A stretch of 53,142 nt of DNA from Bacteroidales bacterium (GCA_030681475.1 JAUXWT010000004.1:1-53142); one strand, 5' to 3'; positions 15,484 through 24,517 are shown, counted from the stretch's first letter. Numbers and translations: made by a program. The notes: generated from the sequence alone by a model not told the origin.

Positions 15484-18400
15484 TATGATTTTCTTTTGGT
15501 ATAATGTGTATGCAATAATTCTTCAGCTTTATTACCTTCAAGTTCATTTAAAAAATCCTTATAGATACTAATCACTTCAGGGTTTTCATGTGCCTTCCTG
15601 ATCTCCATTCCCATCTCTTCCGCATACAGTGCCTGAACCCTTTTCAACCTGATTTCAGGATTCGTGGGAATTGGTTGTCCCCCACCACCCAGGCAACCGC
15701 CCAGACAGGCCATGACCTCAACAAAATGTAATTGAGACGGCTTATTCCTGACATCCTCTATGAGGAATCTTGCATTTGCCAATCCGTGCGCGACTGCAAG
15801 ATGCAGCTCAACGCCGTTTAAAAACGACCATTGCTCAAGGCAATCTTTAAGTTTAAGTTTAATTTCCTTGATCCCAGCCATTCCTCGAACAGGTTGTATC
15901 ACGAGGTTCTCAAACGGGACATCCCTTCCGGTAACTTTTTCGTGGACGGTCCTCAATACAGATTCCATCACACCCCCGGTTGCTCCGTATATGACACCTG
16001 CGCCGGAAGCCTTGCCCATCAGTGTATCATAATGATCATTGGGCAGTGACCTGAAATCGATTCCTGCCTGGATGATCATAATTGCTAATTCCCTTGTAGT
16101 CAACACATAATCGATGTCCTTATATCCGCTGGAACGCATTTCGGGGCGGTCGGCCTCAAATTTCTTTGCGGTACAGGGCATAATTGAAACTGTGACAATA
16201 TTCTCAGGTTTCAAACCACACGTTTTTGCATAATAGGTTTTGGCCAAAACTCCGAACATCTGCTGTGGTGATTTACATGTTGACAGATGTTCCAGGGAAT
16301 CCGGAAATGCATGTTCCATAAATTTGATCCAGGCCGGAGAACAGGAGGTGATTATCGGCAATGAAACTGATTGATCGTTTAAGAGATAACGCCGGCGCAA
16401 CCGATCCAGAAACTCATCACCCTCTTCAATTGTGGTTACATCAGCGGAAAATGCAGTATCCAGTACCGTGTCAAAGCCCAACCTTCGCAATGCCGTAACC
16501 AATTTTCCGGTGACTCGTTTACCGGGTTCAATTCCGAGATCCTCACCAATGGCAACTCTTACTGCAGGTGCGGTTTGTACAATGACATGCTTCTCTTTAC
16601 TCCAGATCGCATTCCATACTTCTTCAATGTAGTTCTTTTCAACAAGGGCACCTGTTGGACATCTGTCGATGCACTGTCCGCAATTGGTACAAAATACTTC
16701 ATACAGGGACTTTCCCAAATAGGTGGAGATTTTCATTTCGCCACCTTTGTGGGCAACCCACACCGCACTTACCCCCTGAATTTGAGAACAAGTCCTCACG
16801 CAACGCTGGCAACGTATGCATTTGCGATCATCCTTGACAAGGGCAGGCGAAATAATATCAAGTGTAGCTTTTTCCTCTTTATGTAAATTGAGGTAGGTTG
16901 GATTGATAATCTTGAATTCGGAGGCAAGGTTCTGAAGTTCGCATTTCCCGTTTTTATAACAATTTGTGCAATCGGTAAAATGTTCAGAGAGCAACAATTC
17001 CAACATTGCCCTCCTTGCCGTTCTTACCTTAAGGCTGCTTGTATGAATCACCATTCCCTCCTCGACCGGGGTAGCACAGGAGGCGATCAATTGTTTGGTG
17101 TTTTCAAGTTCGACGAGGCACACCCGGCAATTCCCGGCGATCATTAAATCTTTGTGATAACACAGGGTAGGTATATGAATATTTTGTGAACGGGCTGCAT
17201 CAAGGATTGACAAATCCGCTTCAACAGAAACATCAATTCCATCCATCCTGATCTTTACCATTTTTTTAGCAGAGGTGTACCTTACCGCCCTGACGTAACT
17301 TTCATATTTTTCCTCTATCTCATCCTGGGCAAGTTGTATCGGAATGCTGATATAATCGTACAAATCCTGCCTTGTAAATTGGTGGACTTCAGATTTCTGG
17401 AGGTTTGCAGTTATGTGCTCACTATAGAGGGACAGCAATGCTGAAATCTCTGCCGCCGTAAAACCTTCATCAAATCGGGGAAAGGCAATATCATCTATAT
17501 AACTTATCAACAAGCTCCGGTTTGTATTTAAGATGGTAGAAGCCACCACATTGTATAATGTATGGAGTACCAGGTTTAATTCCGGTTGCTCCATCTGCTG
17601 ATAATGGGATAGCGCTTCACTATTCCTTGACGAAAAAACACTGGCATTAATGGTTGACAGGAGCCGTTCCTTTTCGGTGGTGAGTATCTCGTATATTAAA
17701 AGATTTGTTCTGACAGAAATGTGTTTTAAAGCAGCTTCGTTCCTCATATGCCATTCCATCGGGCTGCTTTTCATCCGGGCAAGGAGGAAAAGCAGTCTGC
17801 GGTTTATATGAAGTCTGTTAAGTGGTTCCCATCCTAAAGCGCTTCGTGTATAAGATGAATCGGTATCAAGTTTAAGGTCTATATACTTCAGCATCCAGAA
17901 ACGCTCAAACGGAGGAGGTGTGATTTTGAGTTTACCCAACAGAATCCTCAAAGCAATACCGGGGTAAGCCAACACACGGGGTAGGAAAATGGGCTTCACA
18001 GGTAAACCGAAGAAATCTTTTGTTGCGATGCTAAAAAGATCCCGGTGAGAGGTACTCCCGTCAGGACTGGCAGCATACACATCATAGGAAGGCAGGACAT
18101 GGCTGTTTTGCAATATTGTTAAAATCTGTCTGACGACGTCGTGAATATGAATGTATGGAACTGCTGAATTACCTTTACCACCCAGTATGCGGGAATCATA
18201 CCCTTTTGACAGCCAGGTGCCAAGAAACTTATATAAGGGAGGATATTCGCACCAATCACTGAAAACAGCCGCAAATCGGATCACTGTTGCCGGGACATCT
18301 TTAGATAATTCCAGCAACATGGCTTCTCCGGCCTTTTTAGTATTTGCATAAGCGTAATTTGCATCTGCCGGCGTTTTCTCACAAATCGTTTCGCCGGAAC

Positions 18401-18794
18401 GCGGAAAATTGCAAGCGGCAAGAGAACTTGAAAAGAGGAACCGTTTTACCTTTAATACCCGCGCAACCTCAATCATATTCTTCGTGCCTTCAATGTTCGT
18501 CCGGTGATAGGCCACATCGTCATTAAAGTTAAAATCATAATATGCAGCAAGGTGCAACAGAAAATCTGCTCCTCCTCTCCGTTGAATGTTTAGGGTAACC
18601 TCGTGTATCTGTGTTGGATTGGAAATGTCCCATTGAATCCAGTGAATATTAGGATGATCTGAAATATTTGCCTCCTTCGCGGTTCTTCGGGCAATGGCAA
18701 ACACGGTATATTGCTCTTTGATATAATCAAGAAAATATCTGCCAATAAATCCCGATGCCCCGGTAACAATTATGGATGGAAGTGTCGCGCTCAT
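15480..18794 (-). CDS. Fusion protein: SDR epimerase-like domain, helical linker, [FeFe] hydrogenase
   Basis: A single uninterrupted 1104-codon frame. Residues 1 to about 325 form an extended SDR/NAD-dependent epimerase-like domain (GASGFIG at 12-18; catalytic pattern Y-ANT-K). About 340-500 is helical and resembles RsbR/RsbRD-type N-terminal domains, but that match is weak. From about 512 it is a full HydA: [2Fe-2S] (CYHKDLMIAGNCRVC), a His/Cys cluster (CTNCYKNGKC), 2[4Fe-4S] (CIRCQRCVRTC, CTNCGQCIDRCP), and H-cluster motifs TSCSPAW, MPCTAKKFEA and EVMACLGGCLGGGGQP. All cluster ligands are present. It is a close paralogue of HydA at 21183. The gene is divergent from hydCBA and overlaps the membrane-protein gene by four bases. 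It could be an H2 or redox sensor, or an enzyme; the sequence does not decide. Confidence 0.85.
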   Translation of the reverse strand: MSATLPSIIVTGASGFIGRYFLDYIKEQYTVFAIARRTAKEANISDHPNIHWIQWDISNPTQIHEVTLNIQRRGGADFLLHLAAYYDFNFNDDVAYHRTNIEGTKNMIEVARVLKVKRFLFSSSLAACNFPRSGETICEKTPADANYAYANTKKAGEAMLLELSKDVPATVIRFAAVFSDWCEYPPLYKFLGTWLSKGYDSRILGGKGNSAVPYIHIHDVVRQILTILQNSHVLPSYDVYAASPDGSTSHRDLFSIATKDFFGLPVKPIFLPRVLAYPGIALRILLGKLKITPPPFERFWMLKYIDLKLDTDSSYTRSALGWEPLNRLHINRRLLFLLARMKSSPMEWHMRNEAALKHISVRTNLLIYEILTTEKERLLSTINASVFSSRNSEALSHYQQMEQPELNLVLHTLYNVVASTILNTNRSLLISYIDDIAFPRFDEGFTAAEISALLSLYSEHITANLQKSEVHQFTRQDLYDYISIPIQLAQDEIEEKYESYVRAVRYTSAKKMVKIRMDGIDVSVEADLSILDAARSQNIHIPTLCYHKDLMIAGNCRVCLVELENTKQLIASCATPVEEGMVIHTSSLKVRTARRAMLELLLSEHFTDCTNCYKNGKCELQNLASEFKIINPTYLNLHKEEKATLDIISPALVKDDRKCIRCQRCVRTCSQIQGVSAVWVAHKGGEMKISTYLGKSLYEVFCTNCGQCIDRCPTGALVEKNYIEEVWNAIWSKEKHVIVQTAPAVRVAIGEDLGIEPGKRVTGKLVTALRRLGFDTVLDTAFSADVTTIEEGDEFLDRLRRRYLLNDQSVSLPIITSCSPAWIKFMEHAFPDSLEHLSTCKSPQQMFGVLAKTYYAKTCGLKPENIVTVSIMPCTAKKFEADRPEMRSSGYKDIDYVLTTRELAIMIIQAGIDFRSLPNDHYDTLMGKASGAGVIYGATGGVMESVLRTVHEKVTGRDVPFENLVIQPVRGMAGIKEIKLKLKDCLEQWSFLNGVELHLAVAHGLANARFLIEDVRNKPSQLHFVEVMACLGGCLGGGGQPIPTNPEIRLKRVQALYAEEMGMEIRKAHENPEVISIYKDFLNELEGNKAEELLHTHYTKRKSY

Positions 18795-19207
18795 GCGGTT
18801 GTCTTTTCAACAGAAAGGGTTTCAAATTTCCTAAATAGTATGTATGTAATGAGTATCGCCAGTCCCATCAAAAGATCTCCCGCCCCGGCAATGAATACCA
18901 TGAAAATCTGTTTTTCAAAGGCAAAATAGGAAAAAAGAAAAATGGCGGCTGAAAATTTTGTAAAACAGGACAAGAAGATGAGTCTTCCTGAATCTTCCGG
19001 TTTCAAGGCGGCCATAATATAGGCAACGCTGATGATCAGGTGAAACATGCCACCCTGTACAGCGAAAAACTTTTCGTAGAGTTGAAATCCGAATAATTCG
19101 ATGATGTTAATTGGTAAAATGATCAGCGCCAGACCAAAGCCAATTGAATGGAGTGCAATCAGGACGAGAACCCATTGCATCAATTTCCGATAATTTATAT
19201 GTTTCAT
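18791..19207 (-). CDS. Small four-helix membrane protein
   Basis: About 138 aa from ATG at 19207 (MKHINYRK); an upstream ATG at 19294 would add 29 residues without obvious value. Four hydrophobic segments are visible, with short charged loops (for example KPEDSGR) and a charged C-terminus. I recognise no family. Its stop overlaps the start of the SDR-hydrogenase fusion by four bases (ATGA), so the two are translationally coupled and may work together, the membrane protein perhaps tethering or signalling for the fusion protein. Confidence 0.65.
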   Translation of the reverse strand: MKHINYRKLMQWVLVLIALHSIGFGLALIILPINIIELFGFQLYEKFFAVQGGMFHLIISVAYIMAALKPEDSGRLIFLSCFTKFSAAIFLFSYFAFEKQIFMVFIAGAGDLLMGLAILITYILFRKFETLSVEKTTA

Positions 19208-19404
19208 GGCCCGATATTGTAATTCAGTAAAATTAATAAATCTTTGTGAAATAATAAACAATAGATTGTGGGATGTAAAACAAAAAATTGACATTCTGCA
19301 TGTTTATTATAATTTTGATCATCAAACTATTAATCGATATTTTCACAATTTCAGTTATTTAGACCGGGTTTAAATATCAGGTTTATTCTTGATTTTTTAT
19401 TCTA

Positions 19405-19422
19405 CTGTTAGTTTATTAACAA
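19405..19422. promoter_or_regulatory. Rex-type operator, site 4 (imperfect)
   Basis: CTGTTAG-TTTA-TTAACAA: the right half-site is perfect and the left has two mismatches, in its outermost and innermost bases. It lies between the divergent membrane protein/fusion genes and hydCBA, upstream of a TAATTTTG box at 19431, so it covers the -33 region rather than the -7 box. Confidence 0.5.
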
Positions 19423-19430
19423 AGAAATTG

Positions 19431-19438
19431 TAATTTTG
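19431..19438 (+). promoter_or_regulatory. -7 box of the hydCBA operon
   Basis: TAATTTTG matches TAnnTTTG exactly and leaves an untranslated leader of roughly 45 bases before the ATG at 19491. The -33 position falls inside the Rex-type site, and no separate TTTG is present. Confidence 0.5.
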
Positions 19439-19490
19439 CATTCTGAATTGACACCAGCGTAAAAAAATAAATCACTAAATATCAATCACA

Positions 19491-19958
19491 ATGGTACCAA
19501 CCGAAAGCAATTACATCAATGAATTGGTTGAGATTCACGGCAGGAGCAGAACGAGTTTAATGCCAATACTCCAGGGAGTTGTAGCTTTAAAGAATTACAT
19601 TTCCGACCAGGATATGACCGAAATAGCCAATGAACTTGATCTTTCCGCAGCCCAGGTTTACGGAACGGCAACATTTTATTCGTTCCTGGATACGATACCG
19701 CGTGGGGAGTATGTCATAAGGGTTTGTAAAACAATTACCTGCGACATGCATGGTAAAAGAACGATCATTCAGACCATGGAGGACATGCTGAAGATCAAAG
19801 TTGGAGAAACCACACCGAATAAAAAGTTTACACTTCTTGAGACAAACTGTCTGGGATGGTGTCACGAAGGTCCGGCTATGCTGATCAACGATACGCCTTA
19901 TAGCGGTCTAACTGTCGAAAAGGTGCATGATATCATCAGTGAATACATGAATAAATAA
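19491..19958 (+). CDS. hydC: HydC/NuoE-like [2Fe-2S] subunit of trimeric [FeFe] hydrogenase
   Basis: 155 aa, the usual size of NuoE/HydC. It has an N-terminal helical part and a thioredoxin-like domain with the [2Fe-2S] ligands in CKTITC and CLGWC. First gene of a three-gene operon with NuoF-like and HydA proteins, the HydABC layout. In HydABC enzymes this subunit exchanges electrons with the FMN subunit. Confidence 0.9.
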   Translation: MVPTESNYINELVEIHGRSRTSLMPILQGVVALKNYISDQDMTEIANELDLSAAQVYGTATFYSFLDTIPRGEYVIRVCKTITCDMHGKRTIIQTMEDMLKIKVGETTPNKKFTLLETNCLGWCHEGPAMLINDTPYSGLTVEKVHDIISEYMNK

Positions 19959-19983
19959 CAGTATATATTTAGGAGAAACAGTC

Positions 19984-21150
19984 ATGTCAGAACAAACCCT
20001 AAAACGAGTTGATTTAATCTTCGGGGAATATTCAAACGAAAAATATAAGGTTTTAGCCACCTCACTGGAGCGGACCAATGAGGATATCCTTACAGATCTT
20101 TTGGAGTCAGGGCTTCGTGGCCGTGGCGGTGCAGGTTTCCCTACAGCCATGAAATGGAAGTATGCGGCAGAGGCTCCCGGCGATGAAAAATTTGTCGTGT
20201 GCAATGCCGATGAAGGCGAACCTGGTACTTTCAAAGACCGTGAAATCCTTTATCGCGTTCCGCGAAAAGTATTTTCAGGAATGGCTATTTGTGGACGCGT
20301 GATCGGCGCCGCAAAAGGTTACATTTACCTTCGTGGTGAATACAAATTCATGGTTCCGGAACTGAAGAAAGAACTGGAATCGTATCATGAACACATAAAA
20401 GAACTTGGTCTTGACTTTACCATCGAAATAAAAATGGGATCAGGCGCCTATATTTGCGGCGAGGAGAGCGCCTTGTTCGAATCGATGGAAGGCGGACGCG
20501 GTGAACCCCGTAACAAGCCCCCATACCCTACCACCAGTGGGTTTATGAAAAAACCAACCGTGATCAACAATGTGGAAACCTTTGTGAATGTTGTCATGAT
20601 TATGCGTCTCGGTCCCGATCAATATAAAAAGCTCGGCACCAGCGACTCACGTGGTTCAAAAGTTTTCTCTGTCTCCGGCGATACTCCTATTCCCGGTATT
20701 TATGAACTTGAACTCGGAATGCCCCTTGACCGGTTCGTAGACGAATTCGGAGATGGCGACACAAAAGCAGTTCAGGTTGGAGGAGCTTCAGGTTTCTGCG
20801 TTCCACGAAAAAAATTCAATGATACTGTCATTGGCTTTGAAGGCGTTCCTACCGGAGGTTCCATGATGATCTTTAACAGCTCACGATCCATGTACAATGT
20901 GTTGCACAATTATCTTGAGTTCTTTGAAGAAGAATCTTGCGGACAATGCACACCCTGCCGCGTTGGATGCCAGCAACTGCTTAAAGGAATTGTTGCCGTA
21001 AAAAAAGGCGAAAAGAAAGCGGTTTACCTTGACCAACTCATGAAACTGAGCGAAAGTATGAAAATTACTGCTAAATGCGGCCTTGGTCAATCGGTTGCCA
21101 ATTCATTTTCCTCCATTGTCAATAACTTCAAGGAAGAGATGATTTACTAA
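19984..21150 (+). CDS. hydB: HydB/NuoF-like FMN and NAD(H)-binding subunit
   Basis: 388 aa. GRGGAGFPTAMKW (FMN/NAD fold), the glycine-rich ESMEGGRGEPR segment, and the [4Fe-4S] motif ESCGQCTPCRVGC with a later Cys in AKCGLG. It lacks the N-terminal thioredoxin-like domain and C-terminal ferredoxins that some HydB proteins carry, so this is a core-only version. NAD(H) is the expected partner. With HydA and HydC it should form a soluble complex, possibly electron-bifurcating between NADH, ferredoxin and H2. Confidence 0.9.
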   Translation: MSEQTLKRVDLIFGEYSNEKYKVLATSLERTNEDILTDLLESGLRGRGGAGFPTAMKWKYAAEAPGDEKFVVCNADEGEPGTFKDREILYRVPRKVFSGMAICGRVIGAAKGYIYLRGEYKFMVPELKKELESYHEHIKELGLDFTIEIKMGSGAYICGEESALFESMEGGRGEPRNKPPYPTTSGFMKKPTVINNVETFVNVVMIMRLGPDQYKKLGTSDSRGSKVFSVSGDTPIPGIYELELGMPLDRFVDEFGDGDTKAVQVGGASGFCVPRKKFNDTVIGFEGVPTGGSMMIFNSSRSMYNVLHNYLEFFEEESCGQCTPCRVGCQQLLKGIVAVKKGEKKAVYLDQLMKLSESMKITAKCGLGQSVANSFSSIVNNFKEEMIY

Positions 21151-21182
21151 ACAAGTATTAACCTGATTTATAACAACAAGTC

Positions 21183-22976
21183 ATGACCAAAAAAATAAAT
21201 CTCACTATAGACGGTATCCATGTGGGCGTTGATGAGGGCGCTACGATCCTTGAAGCTGCCAGTAGCCTCAACATCCACATTCCTTCTCTATGTTATCACG
21301 AGGATCTTTGTGTAGCCGGGAATTGCCGTGTTTGTGTCGTAGAACAGGAGAATTCCAAAAACCTCCCTGCTTCCTGTGCGACACCTGTCGCCGAAGGAAT
21401 GGTCATCCTCACCAACAGCATGAAAGTACGCATGGCGCGTAAGCATATTGTTGAGCTTCTCCTTTCAGAACATAATGCCGATTGCACCAAGTGCTATAAA
21501 AACGGACTTTGCGAACTCCAGGGACTGGCATCACAAATGCTTACGGGCGATCACCTGTTTCTCGACCTGGTGCCCGATAAAAAATATACGATTGACATGT
21601 TCAATACGGCAATCATCAAAGATGACAGCCGCTGTATCCGTTGTCAACGCTGCGTGCGTACCTGCGAAGAATTACAAAGTGTCAGCGCCCTTGGCGTTGC
21701 TCACAAGGGTAATAAAATGAAAATATCCACCTTTTTTGAACATTCATTATTTGAAGTGGTTTGCACCAATTGCGGACAATGCGTGAACCGCTGTCCGACA
21801 GGCGCTTTGATCGAACGAAATTACATCGACCAGGTATGGGATGCTATTTATGACCCTGGCAAACATGTGGTTGTACAAACTGCTCCTGCAGTTCGTGTTG
21901 CACTCGGCGAATCGCTTGGAATGGCTACAGGAAGAATCGTCACGGGTAAAATGGTGGCCGCGCTCAGACGACTGGGCTTCGATTCAGTGCTGGATACCGA
22001 CTTTACTGCCGACCTGACCATTATCGAAGAGGGACACGAATTGCTCACCCGTTTAAAAAAGGCGCTGGTTGACAAAGACCCGACTGTCTCTTTACCAATG
22101 TTCACCTCCTGTTCACCGGGTTGGATCAAGTTTATTGAACATACTTTTCCTGATTACCTGCCCAATCTTTCAACCTGTAAATCCCCGCAACAAATGTTTG
22201 GTGCGCTGGCAAAGACTTATTACGCACAAAAAAGGAAACTTGATCCGAAGAATGTGGTCTCAGTGTCAATTATGCCTTGTACAGCGAAAAAATTCGAGGC
22301 AAACCGCCCCGAAATGCGTTCAAGTGGGTACAAAGATGTCGATTTTGTTTTGACAACCCGTGAGCTTGGGATCATGATCAAACAGGTAGGTCTGGATTTT
22401 GAAGCATTGCCTGAAGAGAAATTTGACAGTTTCATGGGCTCATCCACCGGAGCTGGAGTAATATTCGGCTCTACCGGCGGTGTAATGGAAGCTGCCTTGC
22501 GCACGGCATACGAAATCGTTACCGGTCGTGAAGTTCCATTTGAAGGGCTGAACATTTTACCTGTCCGGGGAACAGAAGGTGAAGTTCGTGAAGCCACCAT
22601 TAAAATTGAGAAAGTAAAACCCGAATGGGGTTTCCTGGAAGGTGTTGAATTAAAGTGTGCTGTGGCAAATGGACTTGCTCACGCGAAAACCATCATGCAA
22701 AACGTAAGGGATGGCAAGGCAAATTACCATTTCATTGAAGTAATGGCTTGCCCGGGTGGTTGCCTTGGCGGTGGTGGCCAGCCGATCCCTACCAATAAGG
22801 AAATAAGGACTAAGCGAAAAGCTGCAATTTATCAGGAAGATATGGGCATGCCCATTCGCAAATCCCATGAAAATCCCGAAATTGTAGAGATATATAAAGA
22901 ATTTCTCGAACATCCACTGGGTCATAAATCACACGAATTACTCCACACTAGCTACACTCCTCGAAAGAGATACTAA
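21183..22976 (+). CDS. hydA: [FeFe] hydrogenase catalytic subunit HydA (group A3 type)
   Basis: 597 aa. In order: N-terminal [2Fe-2S] (CYHEDLCVAGNCRVC), a His/Cys-ligated cluster (CTKCYKNGLC), 2[4Fe-4S] (CIRCQRCVRTC, CTNCGQCVNRCP), then the H-cluster domain with TSCSPGW, MPCTAKKFEA and EVMACPGGCLGGGGQP. It ends soon after the small-subunit-like tail (HTSYTPRKRY) and has no extra C-terminal [2Fe-2S] domain. The position after TSC is Ser, where CpI-type enzymes have the proton-relay Cys. Maturases HydE, HydF and HydG are not in this window. The operon ends at the terminator at 22997. Confidence 0.93.
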   Translation: MTKKINLTIDGIHVGVDEGATILEAASSLNIHIPSLCYHEDLCVAGNCRVCVVEQENSKNLPASCATPVAEGMVILTNSMKVRMARKHIVELLLSEHNADCTKCYKNGLCELQGLASQMLTGDHLFLDLVPDKKYTIDMFNTAIIKDDSRCIRCQRCVRTCEELQSVSALGVAHKGNKMKISTFFEHSLFEVVCTNCGQCVNRCPTGALIERNYIDQVWDAIYDPGKHVVVQTAPAVRVALGESLGMATGRIVTGKMVAALRRLGFDSVLDTDFTADLTIIEEGHELLTRLKKALVDKDPTVSLPMFTSCSPGWIKFIEHTFPDYLPNLSTCKSPQQMFGALAKTYYAQKRKLDPKNVVSVSIMPCTAKKFEANRPEMRSSGYKDVDFVLTTRELGIMIKQVGLDFEALPEEKFDSFMGSSTGAGVIFGSTGGVMEAALRTAYEIVTGREVPFEGLNILPVRGTEGEVREATIKIEKVKPEWGFLEGVELKCAVANGLAHAKTIMQNVRDGKANYHFIEVMACPGGCLGGGGQPIPTNKEIRTKRKAAIYQEDMGMPIRKSHENPEIVEIYKEFLEHPLGHKSHELLHTSYTPRKRY

Positions 22977-22996
22977 AATTGCTGCCAATACTCAAG

Positions 22997-23031
22997 AAAG
23001 CTGTTCCTGTAAACCGGAGCAGCTTTTTTTT
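22997..23031. terminator. Bidirectional intrinsic terminator after hydA
   Basis: AAAGCTGTTCC pairs with GGAGCAGCTTT (11 base pairs, one G-T wobble) around an 8-base loop, followed by a T-run on the plus strand. On the minus strand it can also end transcription of the convergent MBL-fold gene. Confidence 0.75.
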
Positions 23032-23048
23032 ATGTCGCCATAACCAGG

Positions 23049-23813
23049 TCATCGGATACAAAAAACTTCCGACTCCTCATACCGTGAAGCAACGATGATT
23101 TTAGTCCCGTTTGCATGCCGGGCAAACAGATCATGTACCAGTTGAGGGTGGTTGTTCTCGGCCGAAAGATGTGAGAGCACCAGCAATTCCATGAATGGCG
23201 CCCGGTGCGTGGTGAAGAGTTCAAGCGCCTGGTAGTTCGACAGGTGTCCTTCATCACCCCTGATACGTCGTTTCAGATAAAGAGGATAACGGCCTCTTTC
23301 AAGCATTTTTTCATCGTAATTTGATTCCAGAAAAACTGCATGGCAAAGGCTAAGATGATATCCGACTTGTTCACAAACCGAACCTATATCGGTGAAAACG
23401 CCGGCTGTTGTTCCGTTTGTGCTAACAGTAAAGCTATGGGGTTCAGATGCATCATGACGTTTGGGAAATGGAAATATACGGAGGCTCCCTATGTCAACCG
23501 GAATTCCCGACATATAGGGATTCACAAGATGAGGAACCAGTTTTAAACGGCTGTGTTTATGGGTAGTGCCGGTAATATAAACCGGGATACTATATTTTCG
23601 TGAAAGGACTTCCGTACCACGGGTATGATCGGTATGCTCGTGAGTGATGAATATCGCTTTTACTTTCCTGATCGATAACCCGAGCCGGAGCATTCTCCGT
23701 TCAGTTTCCCTGCAGGAGATACCTGCATCAATAAGTACAGCTTCGTGTTCATTGCCAATATAATAGCAATTTCCATTGCTGCCCGAATTGAGTGAAGCGA
23801 GATATAGCGGCAT
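23049..23813 (-). CDS. MBL-fold metallo-hydrolase (YycJ-like)
   Basis: 254 aa. It starts with LNSGSNGNCYYI and has the metal motif THEHTDH and DAGISC, as in YycJ/WalJ-type proteins of the metallo-beta-lactamase fold. It is likely a cytoplasmic nuclease or phosphodiesterase of housekeeping type; the substrate is not evident. It is convergent with hydA across a terminator. Confidence 0.85.
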   Translation of the reverse strand: MPLYLASLNSGSNGNCYYIGNEHEAVLIDAGISCRETERRMLRLGLSIRKVKAIFITHEHTDHTRGTEVLSRKYSIPVYITGTTHKHSRLKLVPHLVNPYMSGIPVDIGSLRIFPFPKRHDASEPHSFTVSTNGTTAGVFTDIGSVCEQVGYHLSLCHAVFLESNYDEKMLERGRYPLYLKRRIRGDEGHLSNYQALELFTTHRAPFMELLVLSHLSAENNHPQLVHDLFARHANGTKIIVASRYEESEVFCIR

Positions 23814-23859
23814 GAGTGCAAAGGTCGGAAATTATTGCAATCAATCCCGGCTTAGTTTT

Positions 23860-24483
23860 CTATTTTTCAGAAGGCTGTGGAGGTGGAGGTGTTACCTGGT
23901 AATTCCTGTGACGCTTAATTTTTCCCGGCTCGCGGATTACAATGATCTTTTTTTGTCTTTCAAATACCGGTGTATTATTAAGGTCAATAATAATACGTCT
24001 GCCATTTTTTCGTTCCCTGATCGAATATCCTGTCACCCTGTCCATCGGGATATCACCCAGAACATCACTTAAAGTCCGACCTTCATTACCTGACCGCATA
24101 TTCATTCCTTCCCACTCGATTTCCTTTAATTCGTCCAAATCCTTCAGACAGTCTGAGGACGACGAAACATCAAAATCATAATCAAAGGCCCTGGGCATGT
24201 TACGAAATTTTAATTGATGACGCCTGCCATCTTTGCCAACCCTGAAAACCTTTCGTATTTCCCTGCGTACTGAATCCATATTGGCATCATCATTAAATTC
24301 CATTGTCGTATCAATAACTGTCTTTGTTCCATTGTCGTCACTGATGATTTTCAGTATGATTTTTTTATTGGATTCCTTTTTGGGATTATCCTGCGAAATG
24401 GCCGGTCTGGTGATAAAGATGGCGAGAATCATCACTGTCATTAGAACTAAGAAATTTTTCAGGTTGAAGGAAGATGTTTTCAT
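23860..24483 (-). CDS. Secreted protein of unknown function
   Basis: 207 aa with an N-terminal signal peptide (hydrophobic stretch about residues 10-29, probable cleavage near AISQ). The mature part is highly charged, with many Lys, Asp and Arg, and ends in a proline run (TPPPPQPSEK). No family recognised. It is divergent from the histidine kinase gene with promoters back to back, so it may be a target or periplasmic partner of that two-component system. Confidence 0.65.
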   Translation of the reverse strand: MKTSSFNLKNFLVLMTVMILAIFITRPAISQDNPKKESNKKIILKIISDDNGTKTVIDTTMEFNDDANMDSVRREIRKVFRVGKDGRRHQLKFRNMPRAFDYDFDVSSSSDCLKDLDELKEIEWEGMNMRSGNEGRTLSDVLGDIPMDRVTGYSIRERKNGRRIIIDLNNTPVFERQKKIIVIREPGKIKRHRNYQVTPPPPQPSEK

Positions 24484-24509
24484 CGGTTTTCTGGTTAAAG
24501 TTTACAGTG

Positions 24510-24517
24510 CAAATCTA
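24510..24517 (-). promoter_or_regulatory. -7 box of the secreted-protein gene
   Basis: The minus strand reads TAGATTTG, a full TAnnTTTG match, 27 bases upstream of the ATG. The -33 element is unclear. Confidence 0.4.
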
